NCBI GenBank assembly: GCA_000285855.2
Contig: HE978651.1
Location: 1,146,245 to 1,192,986 of the forward strand
Origin: Ruminococcus sp. JC304
Lineage (GTDB): Bacteria; Bacillota; Clostridia; Lachnospirales; Lachnospiraceae
DNA length: 46,742 nt
Direction of reading: 5' to 3'
Notes under the pieces: generated by a model
What the model was told of the DNA's origin: nothing
Databases searched by the model: none
The model's input: the letters and a program-made list of their open reading frames with translations, nothing else
Made by a program: the position numbers and the translations under genes
Shown here: piece after piece, positions 1 to 9,482 of the stretch
How the letters are laid out: each line of letters begins with the position of its first letter
Position numbering within the stretch: the stretch's first letter is position 1

Positions 1-63
1 CACTTTTTTCAAAAAAGAGTATCATGTAAATGTAAAATCGGATACAAAACAGAAAAACAGTGC

Positions 64-92
64 TTGAATTGTAACGACAAAAGCGTTACAAT
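64..92 (+). promoter_or_regulatory. Promoter and palindromic operator of the first toxin-antitoxin operon
   Basis: A TTGAAT hexamer (64-69) and TACAAT (87-92) are separated by 17 bp. The perfect 9-bp inverted repeat ATTGTAACG/CGTTACAAT (68-76 and 84-92) overlaps the spacer and the -10. That is the expected layout for an operator bound by the antitoxin or the toxin-antitoxin complex; autoregulation is inferred. Confidence 0.65.
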
Positions 93-115
93 GTAAGAAA
101 CAAGGAGGTGTGAAC

Positions 116-418
116 ATGGAAAAAACAGCAACATTGAACTTAAGAGTAAATCCAACGGTTAAAGAACGGGCAGAAAAAGTATTGTCCCAGTTAGGTGTTC
201 CCATGTCGACAGCGATTGATATGTATTTAAACCAGATCTCTCTTACAGGTGGAATTCCATTTTCTGTTTCTTTACCAAAAGCACCAGTATCGATTCATGC
301 GGATGCTATGACAACAGAAGAACTCCATCAAAAATTGGAAAAAGGTTATAATGATATAGCTGCAGGAAGAGTACAAAATGCAGCGGAAGCGTTTGCAAAA
401 TTCAGGGAGAATCATTGA
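116..418 (+). CDS. RelB/DinJ-family antitoxin
   Basis: A 100-residue protein with the N-terminal ribbon-helix-helix pattern of RelB/DinJ antitoxins: a beta strand (TATLNLRVN), then a helix and turn ending in the family-typical GGIPF (about residues 46-50). The C-terminal half is charged and would wrap the toxin. The start at 116 is preferred over GTG 110 because AGGAGG at 103-108 lies 7 bases upstream of it. The toxin gene follows after one base. Its role is to neutralise the neighbouring ParE/RelE toxin and, by family precedent, repress the operon through the palindrome at 68-92. The fold and pairing are strongly supported; the exact subfamily is not. Confidence 0.85.
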   Translation: MEKTATLNLRVNPTVKERAEKVLSQLGVPMSTAIDMYLNQISLTGGIPFSVSLPKAPVSIHADAMTTEELHQKLEKGYNDIAAGRVQNAAEAFAKFRENH

Positions 419-419
419 T

Positions 420-734
420 ATGAAACACTATACGGTTGAGATTACAAATGAAGCATTGGCTGATATGGAGCAGTTATATAATCACATCGCTTATGTTCTT
501 CAGGCACCGGAAAATGCAATGGATCAATACAACCGGATTGCAGATGCCATTTTGACATTGGAAACACTGGCTGAGAGAATCCGTATTATGGAATCAGAGC
601 CGGAACGAAGCAAAGAGATGAGAAGATTGTTGGTAGATAATTATTCCGTCTTTTTTGTAATCCAGGGAGATAAGGTGATTGTAACAGATGTACTGTATAG
701 TGCATCAGATATTGAAAGCCGATTAAAAGGTTAA
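420..734 (+). CDS. RelE/ParE-family toxin
   Basis: A 104-residue protein starting with the strand-helix typical of RelE/ParE toxins (KHYTVEITNEALADMEQLYNHI). It continues through the R-rich centre (MRRLLVDNYSVFFVI) and ends in a short C-terminal strand region. ParE members act on gyrase and RelE members cut ribosome-bound mRNA; sequence alone does not decide which applies, though the N-terminal helix and the LLVDNYSVFFVI segment look more ParE-like. The ATG at 420 follows the antitoxin stop by one base, so the two genes are translationally coupled. A hairpin terminator follows at 763-807. Confidence 0.82.
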   Translation: MKHYTVEITNEALADMEQLYNHIAYVLQAPENAMDQYNRIADAILTLETLAERIRIMESEPERSKEMRRLLVDNYSVFFVIQGDKVIVTDVLYSASDIESRLKG

Positions 735-762
735 ATGAGAAAATTAAACAATATAAAACATC

Positions 763-807
763 AGGCAGGATCTGTTCCCGTAAAAAGGAAGGTATCCTGC
801 CTTTTTT
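763..807 (+). terminator. Intrinsic terminator of the toxin-antitoxin operon
   Basis: AGGCAGGAT (763-771) pairs with ATCCTGCCT (794-802) and is followed by a T run (802-807). The loop is 22 bases. Confidence 0.7.
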
Positions 808-825
808 GCATGAAAGAGAGGAGTA

Positions 826-1015
826 TGCCAAGTCCCGGTGAGATCATCTTTTTGACTGGGAGCATGATGGAACGTGCGACCATGTGGGAATCGTGGAACG
901 CTGTGACGGAACAACTGTCTATACCATAGAAGGAAACTCCGGGGATGCTGTAAAGGAAAGAAGCTATGCGATCAGTTCCGATTCCATTATGGGATATGGA
1001 AGGGTAGTTTATTAG
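826..1015 (+). pseudogene. Remnant of a CHAP-domain (amidase/peptidase) protein, C-terminal part, frameshifted
   Basis: From about 852 the plus strand reads DWEHDGTCDHVGIVERC, then YTIEGNSGD, and ends GYGRVVY with a stop at 1012-1014. This is the C-terminal half of a CHAP cysteine/histidine hydrolase, including the active-site DHVGIVE histidine. Just upstream, the conserved PSPGEIIF stretch is in a different frame. Restoring one T in the TTTTT run near 847-851 would join PSPGEIIF to FDWEHDG. The N-terminal domains and the catalytic cysteine are absent. It is a decayed gene tail, probably left by an earlier mobile element; the product cannot be functional as it stands. Confidence 0.7.
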
Positions 1016-1122
1016 AAACAGGAAAATGAATGATAGATGGAATTGTAGAGTTTGAATTATAAAGGACTTTCAATGGGCGAGATTATTCATCATCTTGCGG
1101 TATTCACGAAACAACAGAATAG

Positions 1123-1215
1123 GGTGCTTCAAAATTTCTTTCCAATCTGTTGCAGGCAGATATTATTGAACCTGTGTCCGGTCACGGAAAAGGGAAATAT
1201 AAATTCAAGAAGTAA
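1123..1215 (+). pseudogene. C-terminal fragment of an unidentified protein
   Basis: An open frame ends with LLQADIIEPVSGHGKGKYKF and a stop at 1213-1215, and has an in-frame stop just upstream (1120-1122). The ending resembles the winged-helix tail of Fic-family or AlbA-like ATP-binding proteins, but that is recalled pattern similarity only. No start or ribosome site fits. It probably marks chromosomal sequence, or an older insertion, cut short next to the mobile element. Confidence 0.35.
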
Positions 1216-1236
1216 TATCCCGCAAGGGGTGATATA

Positions 1237-3201
<1,965 letters not shown>

Positions 3202-3227
3202 CCATCACAGTGCAAAGGAGGACGAAT

Positions 3228-3581
3228 ATGAACAAATTGACTTACACCCGCTGCGGAGATTACTACATCCCCGACCTGAAACTTTCCGAGCAGCCGGAGG
3301 CCCCCATTGGCAAGTATGGCCGTATGCGGCAACGCTACCTGAAGGAACACCGGCCCGGCCTTTACAGCAGCTTGATTTTGAGCGAAGAGCTGTACCCGCA
3401 CCTGTTGGAGATTGACCGGGCGGCGCGGGAGCGCATGGACGCCATGCTGCCCCGCATGATGGAGGCGGCGGGTGTCACCGAGGAACTGAAAGCCAGTGAC
3501 CCCATGCGCTGGGTGGGGCTGATGAATACACTGAAAGCGCAGGTGGAGGAAATTATTCTTACAGAGCTGATTTATCAGTAG
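3228..3581 (+). CDS. tnpV: TnpV family transposon protein
   Basis: A 117-residue protein beginning MNKLTYTRCGDYYIPDL, with PIGKYGRMRQRYLKEHRP and a C-terminal helix ending EEIILTELIYQ. These are hallmarks of the TnpV family first named in Tn4451. The function is unknown; it always sits next to tnpX-type recombinases. The start is set by AAAGGAGG just upstream (3214-3221). It has no predicted membrane segment and no cysteine cluster. Confidence 0.88.
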   Translation: MNKLTYTRCGDYYIPDLKLSEQPEAPIGKYGRMRQRYLKEHRPGLYSSLILSEELYPHLLEIDRAARERMDAMLPRMMEAAGVTEELKASDPMRWVGLMNTLKAQVEEIILTELIYQ

Positions 3582-3585
3582 TTTT

Positions 3586-3640
3586 TGCAAGCGGAGGCTG
3601 CTACTTGCAGTCTCTGTTTGTTTTACACTTCCGTCATATC
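3586..3640 (+). other. Weak inverted repeat after tnpV; compositional border to the cargo
   Basis: TGCAAG (3586-3591) and CTTGCA (3604-3609) can pair and are followed by T-rich sequence (TTTGTTTT). This may be a weak terminator of tnpX-tnpV. GC content falls sharply from here to about 9020. Confidence 0.35.
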
Positions 3641-3647
3641 TTCTGCC

Positions 3648-3676
3648 TTGTATTTTTCGAGCTAATGAAATATAAT
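3648..3676 (+). promoter_or_regulatory. Sigma-A-type promoter of the HTH/two-component operon
   Basis: TTGTAT (3648-3653) and TATAAT (3671-3676) with a 17-bp spacer, 25 bases ahead of the HTH gene start. Confidence 0.75.
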
Positions 3677-3701
3677 GAAAGAAGTTGTCGGAGGTGTGAA
3701 C

Positions 3702-3890
3702 ATGGACTACATGACACTCAGAGAGGCAAGTGAAAAATGGGGCGTTTCGTCCCGTCAAATCAATTATTACTGCGTCGAGGGCCGTATTCCCGGCGCTGTG
3801 AAGATGGCCGGTGTTTGGCTGCTCCCTAAAGCGGCAGATAAACCGGCGGATAAGCGTCGAAAGCAAAACAAAGGCGGTGAGAAATTGTAA
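3702..3890 (+). CDS. Small helix-turn-helix DNA-binding protein (excisionase/MerR-like)
   Basis: A 62-residue protein that starts MDYMTLREASEKWGVSSRQINYYC and continues EGRIPGAVKMAGVWLLPK. This is the winged-helix pattern of excisionase-like and MerR-type N-terminal DNA-binding domains. The ATG at 3702 has GGAGG (3690-3694) upstream. The end is lysine-rich. It lies one base before the response-regulator gene, under the same promoter. It may regulate this cassette or assist the recombinase as a directionality factor; position favours the former. Confidence 0.7.
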   Translation: MDYMTLREASEKWGVSSRQINYYCVEGRIPGAVKMAGVWLLPKAADKPADKRRKQNKGGEKL

Positions 3891-3891
3891 A

Positions 3892-4605
3892 ATGGGCAAG
3901 GTGCTATTAGTAGAAGATAATACAAATGCTGTAAAGAAAATTGTGCGTTATATTGACAATATATCTGCCGATCTTGAGGTACATTCTGTTTCCGAGGCCG
4001 GAGAAGCCTTACAATACGCAAAAGCGAACGATGTTTCCCTTTTTATCCTTGATATTCAGTTAGAGGACTATAAAGGAACCAGCTTAGCAAAGCAGCTCCG
4101 CGAATTGCCGGAATATAAATATACGCCGATCATTTTTGAAACGGCATTGGCAGGAGAAGAACTTTCAGCTTATCGAGATGTGAAGTGTTACAGTTTTCTT
4201 GTAAAGCCATTTGGCGAAGAAGAATTTGTAACGGCATTTCGTGACGCGTTGGGATTGTCTAAACAGATGAGCCAACAAGCAAAAACCATTCAGATTGAGC
4301 AAAAGCAATTTATCTTAGAATATGTTACACAGGATATTGCCTATATCGAAGCCTTTGGAAAAAAACTTGTGATCCATACCAGTAGCCGTCTGTCCGGCAT
4401 CAAAGAAGATACGATTTCCGGGTACACTTTGTCTGGTTTATTGGCGTTGCTTGATGATCCGGCATTTGTTCAGTGCCATAAGAGTTATGTCGTGAACAAA
4501 TCCCATATTGAGAAAATTGACAAATCCGGGCGGAAGATTTTTCTGAAAGGATTTACAGATACAATCCCCATCGGAAATAAATATCAGGCCGAATTATGGG
4601 GGTAA
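3892..4605 (+). CDS. LytTR-family response regulator (AgrA/ComE type)
   Basis: A 237-residue two-domain regulator. The receiver domain (1-125) has the acidic pocket VEDN (residues 8-9), the phosphoacceptor D54 in FILDIQLED and the conserved lysine in FLVKPFGEEEF. The C-terminal LytTR DNA-binding domain (about 135-235) contains DIAYIEAFGKKLVIHTSS, FVQCHKSYVVNKSHIEKID and the terminal IPIGNKYQAEL. The partner kinase gene begins three bases after the stop. LytTR regulators bind direct repeats upstream of transport or peptide-signalling genes. The likely target is the ABC operon whose promoter is at 6006-6034. Confidence 0.9.
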   Translation: MGKVLLVEDNTNAVKKIVRYIDNISADLEVHSVSEAGEALQYAKANDVSLFILDIQLEDYKGTSLAKQLRELPEYKYTPIIFETALAGEELSAYRDVKCYSFLVKPFGEEEFVTAFRDALGLSKQMSQQAKTIQIEQKQFILEYVTQDIAYIEAFGKKLVIHTSSRLSGIKEDTISGYTLSGLLALLDDPAFVQCHKSYVVNKSHIEKIDKSGRKIFLKGFTDTIPIGNKYQAELWG

Positions 4606-4607
4606 GC

Positions 4608-5930
4608 ATGGACTTTTTAATGAATCTGATACAGTTAGGATTGGACGCAGGAATATTGGCGCTCTGCTGCGAAGTCGTTTTCCGTCAAAGAGCAGAAATA
4701 AAGGCAAAAGATTTTTTCATTTTTCCCATTCTTCTTGTTCTTTGTGTTGTACCGAGAGTGGATTTTTCTGTCGGAGCAAATATGACGGCATCTCTCCGCA
4801 GTGAAGGCTTTGAAATACTACCAGCAGACAATATTGTTGGATTGCTGTTTTTGATTTTTGCAGTATTGTTGTTGAGCAGTATTTTCTTCGGCTCCAAATC
4901 CAGCGGAACGGTTTTCTGCGGCACAATGGCGGCCTCCTCTATTTTCCTGTTCGTCAAATGCCTGTGCGCGGTTCTTTTTGCTGTCTGCGGAGCTATGGAT
5001 ATTTTACTCCTGTTGGGCAGCCGTATAGCGGCGTTGTGCCTTATAGTCGTACTGGAGTTCACGCCGCTTTTCGGCTTGATCCATCAGCTCGTCCAAAGAA
5101 GCGATTTCACAGTTCTGATCGTATCTGCCAATATCGCTGTCCTTCTCATGGCAGTGCTTTCTATCCTCTCTTTTGATGTGGATAGAATTCTTTCCCATCT
5201 GTGGGTGATTATAATTCTGATCCTTGCGGTGTTGCTGCTGGACAGTATATTGCTGTTCCTGCATCAGCGTCGGACGCAGGAGCAAAAGCGAATCCACATG
5301 ATTGAGCAGTATGTGCCTATTGTAGAAGAATTGATCTCACAGGTTAGGGCAAGGCAGCATGAATTTAATAATCGGATGATGGCGATTGAAGCTGCCGTTG
5401 CCTCTGCTGATACTTTAGAAGAAGCCCGGAAAGAAGTAGCAGATCTTACAGGAAGTATTGGAATCAGTCTTAATGATCGGGAACTGCTCTCATGCGACAG
5501 CAAAATGATTGCCGGGATGCTGTTTGGAAAAATAAAGCAGGCAGAAGCGGCAAATTGTCACATAGAATTATCTTTACACGGTCTTTTCAAAAAAACGGTC
5601 ACCCCGGAAACAGAATGGATCGAGATCATTGGAATTTTATTGGATAATGCAATCGAGGCTTCACCGAAAGGAAGTACAATTTTTTTATCCAGCAAGAAAC
5701 AGGAGGGCTTTCTGGAGTTGACAGTTTCCAATCCGGCTCCGCCACTGTCAAATACTGAATTTATGGCCTTGTTTGGAAAAGGCGTAACAACAAAGACGAA
5801 TCGTGACGGCCACGGCTTTGGTCTGTATAACATCCTACGCATGACGGAACGGTATCATGGAAAAATCCTGACTCGCAACGAATCTATTTTGAATGAAAAT
5901 TATGTTATCTTTGGCGTACTCATGCCATAA
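4608..5930 (+). CDS. AgrC-like sensor histidine kinase (HPK10, GHKL ATPase)
   Basis: A 440-residue membrane kinase. The N-terminal half (about 1-220) has roughly six hydrophobic segments. The phosphoacceptor histidine is H251 in RARQHEFNNRM, the HPK10 signature. The GHKL ATPase domain has the N box (GILLDNAIEAS, about residue 340) and the G box (GHGFGLYNI, about 403). ATG 4608 uses GGGGG (4599-4603) inside the previous gene's end as ribosome site; ATG 4596 would overlap the regulator and is less likely. AgrC-type kinases sense peptides, so a lantibiotic or signalling peptide is a plausible ligand, but none is encoded nearby. Confidence 0.88.
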   Translation: MDFLMNLIQLGLDAGILALCCEVVFRQRAEIKAKDFFIFPILLVLCVVPRVDFSVGANMTASLRSEGFEILPADNIVGLLFLIFAVLLLSSIFFGSKSSGTVFCGTMAASSIFLFVKCLCAVLFAVCGAMDILLLLGSRIAALCLIVVLEFTPLFGLIHQLVQRSDFTVLIVSANIAVLLMAVLSILSFDVDRILSHLWVIIILILAVLLLDSILLFLHQRRTQEQKRIHMIEQYVPIVEELISQVRARQHEFNNRMMAIEAAVASADTLEEARKEVADLTGSIGISLNDRELLSCDSKMIAGMLFGKIKQAEAANCHIELSLHGLFKKTVTPETEWIEIIGILLDNAIEASPKGSTIFLSSKKQEGFLELTVSNPAPPLSNTEFMALFGKGVTTKTNRDGHGFGLYNILRMTERYHGKILTRNESILNENYVIFGVLMP

Positions 5931-5943
5931 AAAGGGTATGAAC

Positions 5944-5989
5944 GAGGGTTTTAAGGGAACGAAATTTATCTTGTTCCCTTAAAACCCTC
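5944..5989. other. 17-bp perfect palindrome upstream of the ABC promoter
   Basis: GAGGGTTTTAAGGGAAC (5944-5960) is the exact reverse complement of 5973-5989, with a 12-base AT-rich loop. It lies 14 bases after the kinase stop and 16 bases before the -35 of the ABC promoter. It can act as a terminator of the two-component operon (only a weak T tract follows) or as a regulator-binding site. Confidence 0.7.
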
Positions 5990-6005
5990 TCTTGTTTCCA
6001 ACCTA

Positions 6006-6034
6006 TTGAAGCACTTGAAAGCCTTCGATATAAT
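6006..6034 (+). promoter_or_regulatory. Promoter of the ABC transporter operon
   Basis: TTGAAG (6006-6011) and TATAAT (6029-6034) with a 17-bp spacer, 30 bases before the first permease gene. Confidence 0.75.
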
Positions 6035-6064
6035 GGAAAAAACAAAGAAAGGGATGAATGAAAT

Positions 6065-6820
6065 ATGATAGACCTTGTGAGAAATGAGTGGAAAAAAGTT
6101 TTTCTGCCGGTGCTATTGACAACGGTTCTTCTGGCAATCGCCATGAGTGTGTTGTCCTGCACAATTTACCAAAACTATGTACTGCACTACGATTTAGAGG
6201 CATGGGAAGTTGGAACAGAACTGTTCTCTCTGCTTTATCCGCTATTTGTTGTGGTGCCGCTATGCTGGAATTTGTATTATGAGCGCAAAAATAACTTCCT
6301 GCTCTATGTCATGCCGCGAGTGAAAATTAAGAAGTACCTGACTGCCAAATGGATTGCGTATGCGCTGGGAACTCTTTGTATTATTGTGATTCCCTATATA
6401 CTATCGGCGGTGTTTGCCATCTATGTGAAACCGCCAGTGGTTCCTTTCGTTGAAAATCCGTTTAGCCATATATTTGAAAACGCATTTATAAAGGCCCCGC
6501 TGTTATATGCAGTTGCCCTGTCCCTGTGGAGGGGCATCGTCAGCCTTTTTGTAATGACTTTCGGATTTGTCCTCGCTTTATACAGCAAGAATATTTTTGT
6601 AATCCTTACCGGGCCGTTTATGTATTCCATTTTAGAAAATTTTGTCCTGGCGATTCTCCGTTTGGAGAGATTGCGGCTGGTGGTAGCTTTTGATCCCACA
6701 ACAGTCGATCCAAAGGTCGTATCGATTTCCTCTTTCCTCTTTGGACCAATCGTTTTAGGCATTGTGATCGGCCTGACAGCGTTTCTTCTTTCTAAGAAAA
6801 ATGCTGTCGTAACCATTTAG
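6065..6820 (+). CDS. ABC-2-type permease subunit (lantibiotic immunity-like)
   Basis: A 251-residue protein with about six hydrophobic segments and an N-terminal MIDLVRNEWKK amphipathic start, as in ABC-2/LanE-G-like permeases. The ribosome site is AAAGGGATG at 6048-6056. It is followed after 9 bases by a second, larger permease and then by an ATPase, forming one transporter operon controlled by the LytTR system upstream. Such transporters remove or sense peptide antibiotics at the membrane; substrate identity is not visible. No signal peptide or soluble domain is present. Confidence 0.75.
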   Translation: MIDLVRNEWKKVFLPVLLTTVLLAIAMSVLSCTIYQNYVLHYDLEAWEVGTELFSLLYPLFVVVPLCWNLYYERKNNFLLYVMPRVKIKKYLTAKWIAYALGTLCIIVIPYILSAVFAIYVKPPVVPFVENPFSHIFENAFIKAPLLYAVALSLWRGIVSLFVMTFGFVLALYSKNIFVILTGPFMYSILENFVLAILRLERLRLVVAFDPTTVDPKVVSISSFLFGPIVLGIVIGLTAFLLSKKNAVVTI

Positions 6821-6829
6821 GAGTCCGTT

Positions 6830-8329
6830 ATGATTGCGCTTATCAGAAAAAATCTCCGTTTGTGGGGATATGGAAAGTCGCTTGCCCTATTTGCCGGATG
6901 TATACTTTTTTCCATCAGCGGGAGGTTAAACGGAGGTACTGCATACGAGCGGCACATCTTGTCGGCGGTATCAGACCATTACTATCTGACCTATTTTGTG
7001 CTGCCGATTGTACTGTTAAGCTGCTTTTCCTTTATTGATGACGATGGAGAGCCAATAATCTTACGGTTTCAAAGTTACCATTCTTATTTTCTGAAAAAAT
7101 GGATTGGGGTCGGTTTGATTGCAGTCATTCTGACGGCAGTTCAAACTGGGGCAATTCTTCTGTCTGGTATAGGATTACCTTTAGGCAACGAATGGAACCT
7201 TGCTGCGGGTGCAACGGAAGCCGAGTTATTTTCCACTCTGGAACAGCTTTTTGCCAGTCCCTTGCAGGCGTTTGTCTGTTTTACCCTCTATCAGCTTATT
7301 GGAAGTTGGCTGATATTTGGAATCTGTATGTGGATTGGACATTTCACTGGGAGAAAGTGGACGATCCGAATTGTAATCGTTCTTTATGTCCTCTCGGCTG
7401 TGTGGATCAAGCTTCCGGCAATTCAAAATATTCCGCTGACGAGTTTTAATCATTTGCTGATTTTACACCACAATTTGGGCGTGCCCCATCGTTTAGAGAT
7501 AACTGCCTTTACTTTGCTGCTCATTGTTTTGATAATTGCTATATCTATTCGGTTTGCGTGGCGGGGACAGTTGTCGCATATACAGTTATCCCACCGTGGT
7601 ATAGCTGGCTACTATTTCCATGCGCTCATGATCCCTCGTAATCTGCTGATTCTTTTAGGTGTTGTGTTGGGAGTTTCGATTTACAAAGGCTTAGGCAATG
7701 GCACCGCCCTATCAGGATTGGAATGGATTTATGCCCTGTTTGCAGGACATGGAACCGGATATTTTCAAGTTTTACCTTTTCTTGAACTGCTGATTACCGG
7801 CGGTGTGCCCCTTTATCTGCTTGCCGCTTTTGTGGAGCAAACAGTGAACGGGCAATCTATATTTGTTTCTGTGCGCTCGAAGGGCCGCAGGCATTTGATG
7901 AAGAGCATTTTATTGGTCAGCATAAAGTTTCTCATGGTATATGCAATCTTTTGGCTTATGGCTGGCCTTATAGGGGCATCCCTATTCAGCACTGGATTAA
8001 CAATCGTTTCTTTCAGGTTCCTGCTCTATGCGGTTTTGATGAAGTGCCTTGATATATTGGCGCAATATCTGATTATGCTCGGCATCTACATTGCCACAAG
8101 ACAGGTTACAATCGGTTTCCTTGTGTTAGTGGCGGGAAATCTGCTCTGTGTCCTTCCGGGGAATTGGGTAGCTTATTCGCCTTTTGGCCTTTCCAGCCTG
8201 ACAAGAATTTCTGTTGTGGAACCGGGAATTGGAATTTCCGCTGTGTCCGCCTTTGGAATAGAGGCTGCCATTTTAACGCTGATGATTGCAGGAATCCTTA
8301 TGTGTGGCTACAAGAAAATATTGAATTAG
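6830..8329 (+). CDS. ABC transporter permease, large subunit
   Basis: A 499-residue, very hydrophobic protein with about twelve membrane segments in two halves separated near residues 225-265, suggesting an internally duplicated ABC-2 permease. It starts MIALIRKNLRLWGYGKS, a basic N-terminal amphipathic helix. The ribosome site is AGGAG just upstream (6820-6824). The ATPase gene follows after 11 bases. I recognise no named family; an ABC-2-like permease is inferred from topology and the neighbouring ATPase. Confidence 0.7.
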   Translation: MIALIRKNLRLWGYGKSLALFAGCILFSISGRLNGGTAYERHILSAVSDHYYLTYFVLPIVLLSCFSFIDDDGEPIILRFQSYHSYFLKKWIGVGLIAVILTAVQTGAILLSGIGLPLGNEWNLAAGATEAELFSTLEQLFASPLQAFVCFTLYQLIGSWLIFGICMWIGHFTGRKWTIRIVIVLYVLSAVWIKLPAIQNIPLTSFNHLLILHHNLGVPHRLEITAFTLLLIVLIIAISIRFAWRGQLSHIQLSHRGIAGYYFHALMIPRNLLILLGVVLGVSIYKGLGNGTALSGLEWIYALFAGHGTGYFQVLPFLELLITGGVPLYLLAAFVEQTVNGQSIFVSVRSKGRRHLMKSILLVSIKFLMVYAIFWLMAGLIGASLFSTGLTIVSFRFLLYAVLMKCLDILAQYLIMLGIYIATRQVTIGFLVLVAGNLLCVLPGNWVAYSPFGLSSLTRISVVEPGIGISAVSAFGIEAAILTLMIAGILMCGYKKILN

Positions 8330-8340
8330 GAGGACAGAAT

Positions 8341-9018
8341 ATGAGTTCATATATTGAAGTGAAAAATGTATCAAAAAGTTTTGGTGGCAAGGCAATTCTT
8401 CAAGACGTTTCACTGTCCATAGAACAGGGAACAGCTGTTGGTTTGGTTGGCGCTAACGGCAGCGGAAAGTCGGTGCTGTTCAAGATTTTATGCGGTTTCG
8501 AGAAGCCTGATCGGGGCAGTATTTATGTGCGCGGAAAACAGCTTGGTAAAAATGGCCGCGACTTCCCCGAAAGTTTGGGAGTATTTATCAATTCCCCCGG
8601 TTTTATTGGCATTTACAGTGGTTTTCAAAATCTGAAATTTCTTGCGGACATTCAAGGGAAAATTAGAGAAAAAGAAATCCGACAGGCCATGAGCAAAGTG
8701 GGGCTTGACCCTGATAATAAAACGAAAGTAGACAACTATTCTCTTGGTATGAAGCAGAAACTGGGGATTGCACAGGCGATTATGGAGGGGCAGGATATTC
8801 TGATTTTGGATGAGCCTTTTAACGCACTGGACTACAAAACCTATGAGGATGTAAAGGCCATCATCCGTATGCTGAAAGCGGAAGGCAAGACCATTTTTCT
8901 GACTTCACACCATTTCAAAGACATTGAACAACTATGCGATCAGGTGTACTCGATTGAAGATTGCAGACTAATTCCGATTACGGAGGAAATTGCTTCTCGC
9001 TATAGAGAGATGGAATAA
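8341..9018 (+). CDS. ABC transporter ATP-binding protein
   Basis: A 225-residue ATPase: Walker A GANGSGKS (about residues 36-43), signature YSLGMKQK (about 134), Walker B ILILDEPFNALD (about 153) and switch histidine in LTSHHF. AGGAGG sits directly before the ATG. The short length and LGMKQKLGIAQA motif match ATPases of ABC-2 lantibiotic-immunity/BcrA-like exporters. It energises the two permeases encoded before it. It is the last gene of the AT-rich cargo; GC-rich backbone resumes within about 30 bases of its stop. Confidence 0.93.
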   Translation: MSSYIEVKNVSKSFGGKAILQDVSLSIEQGTAVGLVGANGSGKSVLFKILCGFEKPDRGSIYVRGKQLGKNGRDFPESLGVFINSPGFIGIYSGFQNLKFLADIQGKIREKEIRQAMSKVGLDPDNKTKVDNYSLGMKQKLGIAQAIMEGQDILILDEPFNALDYKTYEDVKAIIRMLKAEGKTIFLTSHHFKDIEQLCDQVYSIEDCRLIPITEEIASRYREME

Positions 9019-9100
9019 CCCGTTAAAAGCAATAAGAAAGGTAGCTGCCGGACGGCGGCAAAGAAAAAAGTCGTCGTCCAGCAGTCCTATCAACACGCCT

Positions 9101-9143
9101 ATAAGAAACGGCGGCTTTGAATTTCAGAGCCGCCGTTTCTTAT
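9101..9143. other. 16-bp perfect inverted repeat after the ABC operon
   Basis: ATAAGAAACGGCGGCT (9101-9116) and its reverse complement (9128-9143) flank an 11-base loop. No strong T tract follows. It may be a terminator for the cargo operon on either strand, or a structural border of the cargo. Confidence 0.65.
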
Positions 9144-9202
9144 GCCCTCGACAAAGGAGTGACGCCTATACGCTGACACGGCGGATTTAGGAGGGAGTCG
9201 CC

Positions 9203-9319
9203 ATGAAGCACACTGACCGCCGACAAATTCAGACGATATTTGCACTATCGTCAAAAAAGCCCGGCCACCGGACAGGCCCCGTCTGGCAGCCAGTGCGAAA
9301 ATTGTCACAATGTAACTGA
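9203..9319 (+). CDS. Possible small ORF, 38 residues, unknown
   Basis: ATG 9203 is preceded by a strong ribosome site, AGGAGGGAG (9089+100 to 9197), 5 bases upstream of the start. It encodes a basic 38-residue peptide beginning MKHTDRRQIQTIFALSSKKPG and ending at TGA 9317-9319. No family is recognised. The excellent ribosome site is the only positive evidence. It could also be a leader peptide for the sigma-like genes. Confidence 0.35.
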   Translation: MKHTDRRQIQTIFALSSKKPGHRTGPVWQPVRKLSQCN

Positions 9320-9390
9320 ATACCGTATTTTTTGCGCTCGAATCGCTTCATGCTGTCCGGGCGTTTTTTCATACCTACGGGGCCGGAACA

Positions 9391-9470
9391 TCGGGCCAAC
9401 ATGGCCCGAACCCTGCCCCCGGTGTCGTTCCCCGCCGCCCCGTTCAGATTTTCCCGCAAAAATCTGAACG
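9391..9470 (+). promoter_or_regulatory. Two hairpins in the leader of the sigma-like genes
   Basis: TCGGGCCA/TGGCCCGA (9391-9398 / 9402-9409) forms a tight 8-bp hairpin. CGTTCAGATTTT/AAAATCTGAACG (9441-9452 / 9459-9470) forms a 12-bp hairpin whose last base abuts the GGAGG ribosome site (9470-9474) of the gene at 9483. The second stem could hide or present that ribosome site; this is inference from position. Confidence 0.5.
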
Positions 9471-9482
9471 GAGGAAAGGCCG

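Noticed and set aside
735-929. A 64-codon open frame after the toxin gene
   Set aside because: It runs through the terminator hairpin and then over a frameshifted CHAP remnant in the wrong frame, so it is not a real gene.
9101-9143. The 16-bp palindrome as an element end or attachment site
   Set aside because: Genes typical of the same element lie on both sides, so it is internal; a terminator or cargo border is more likely.
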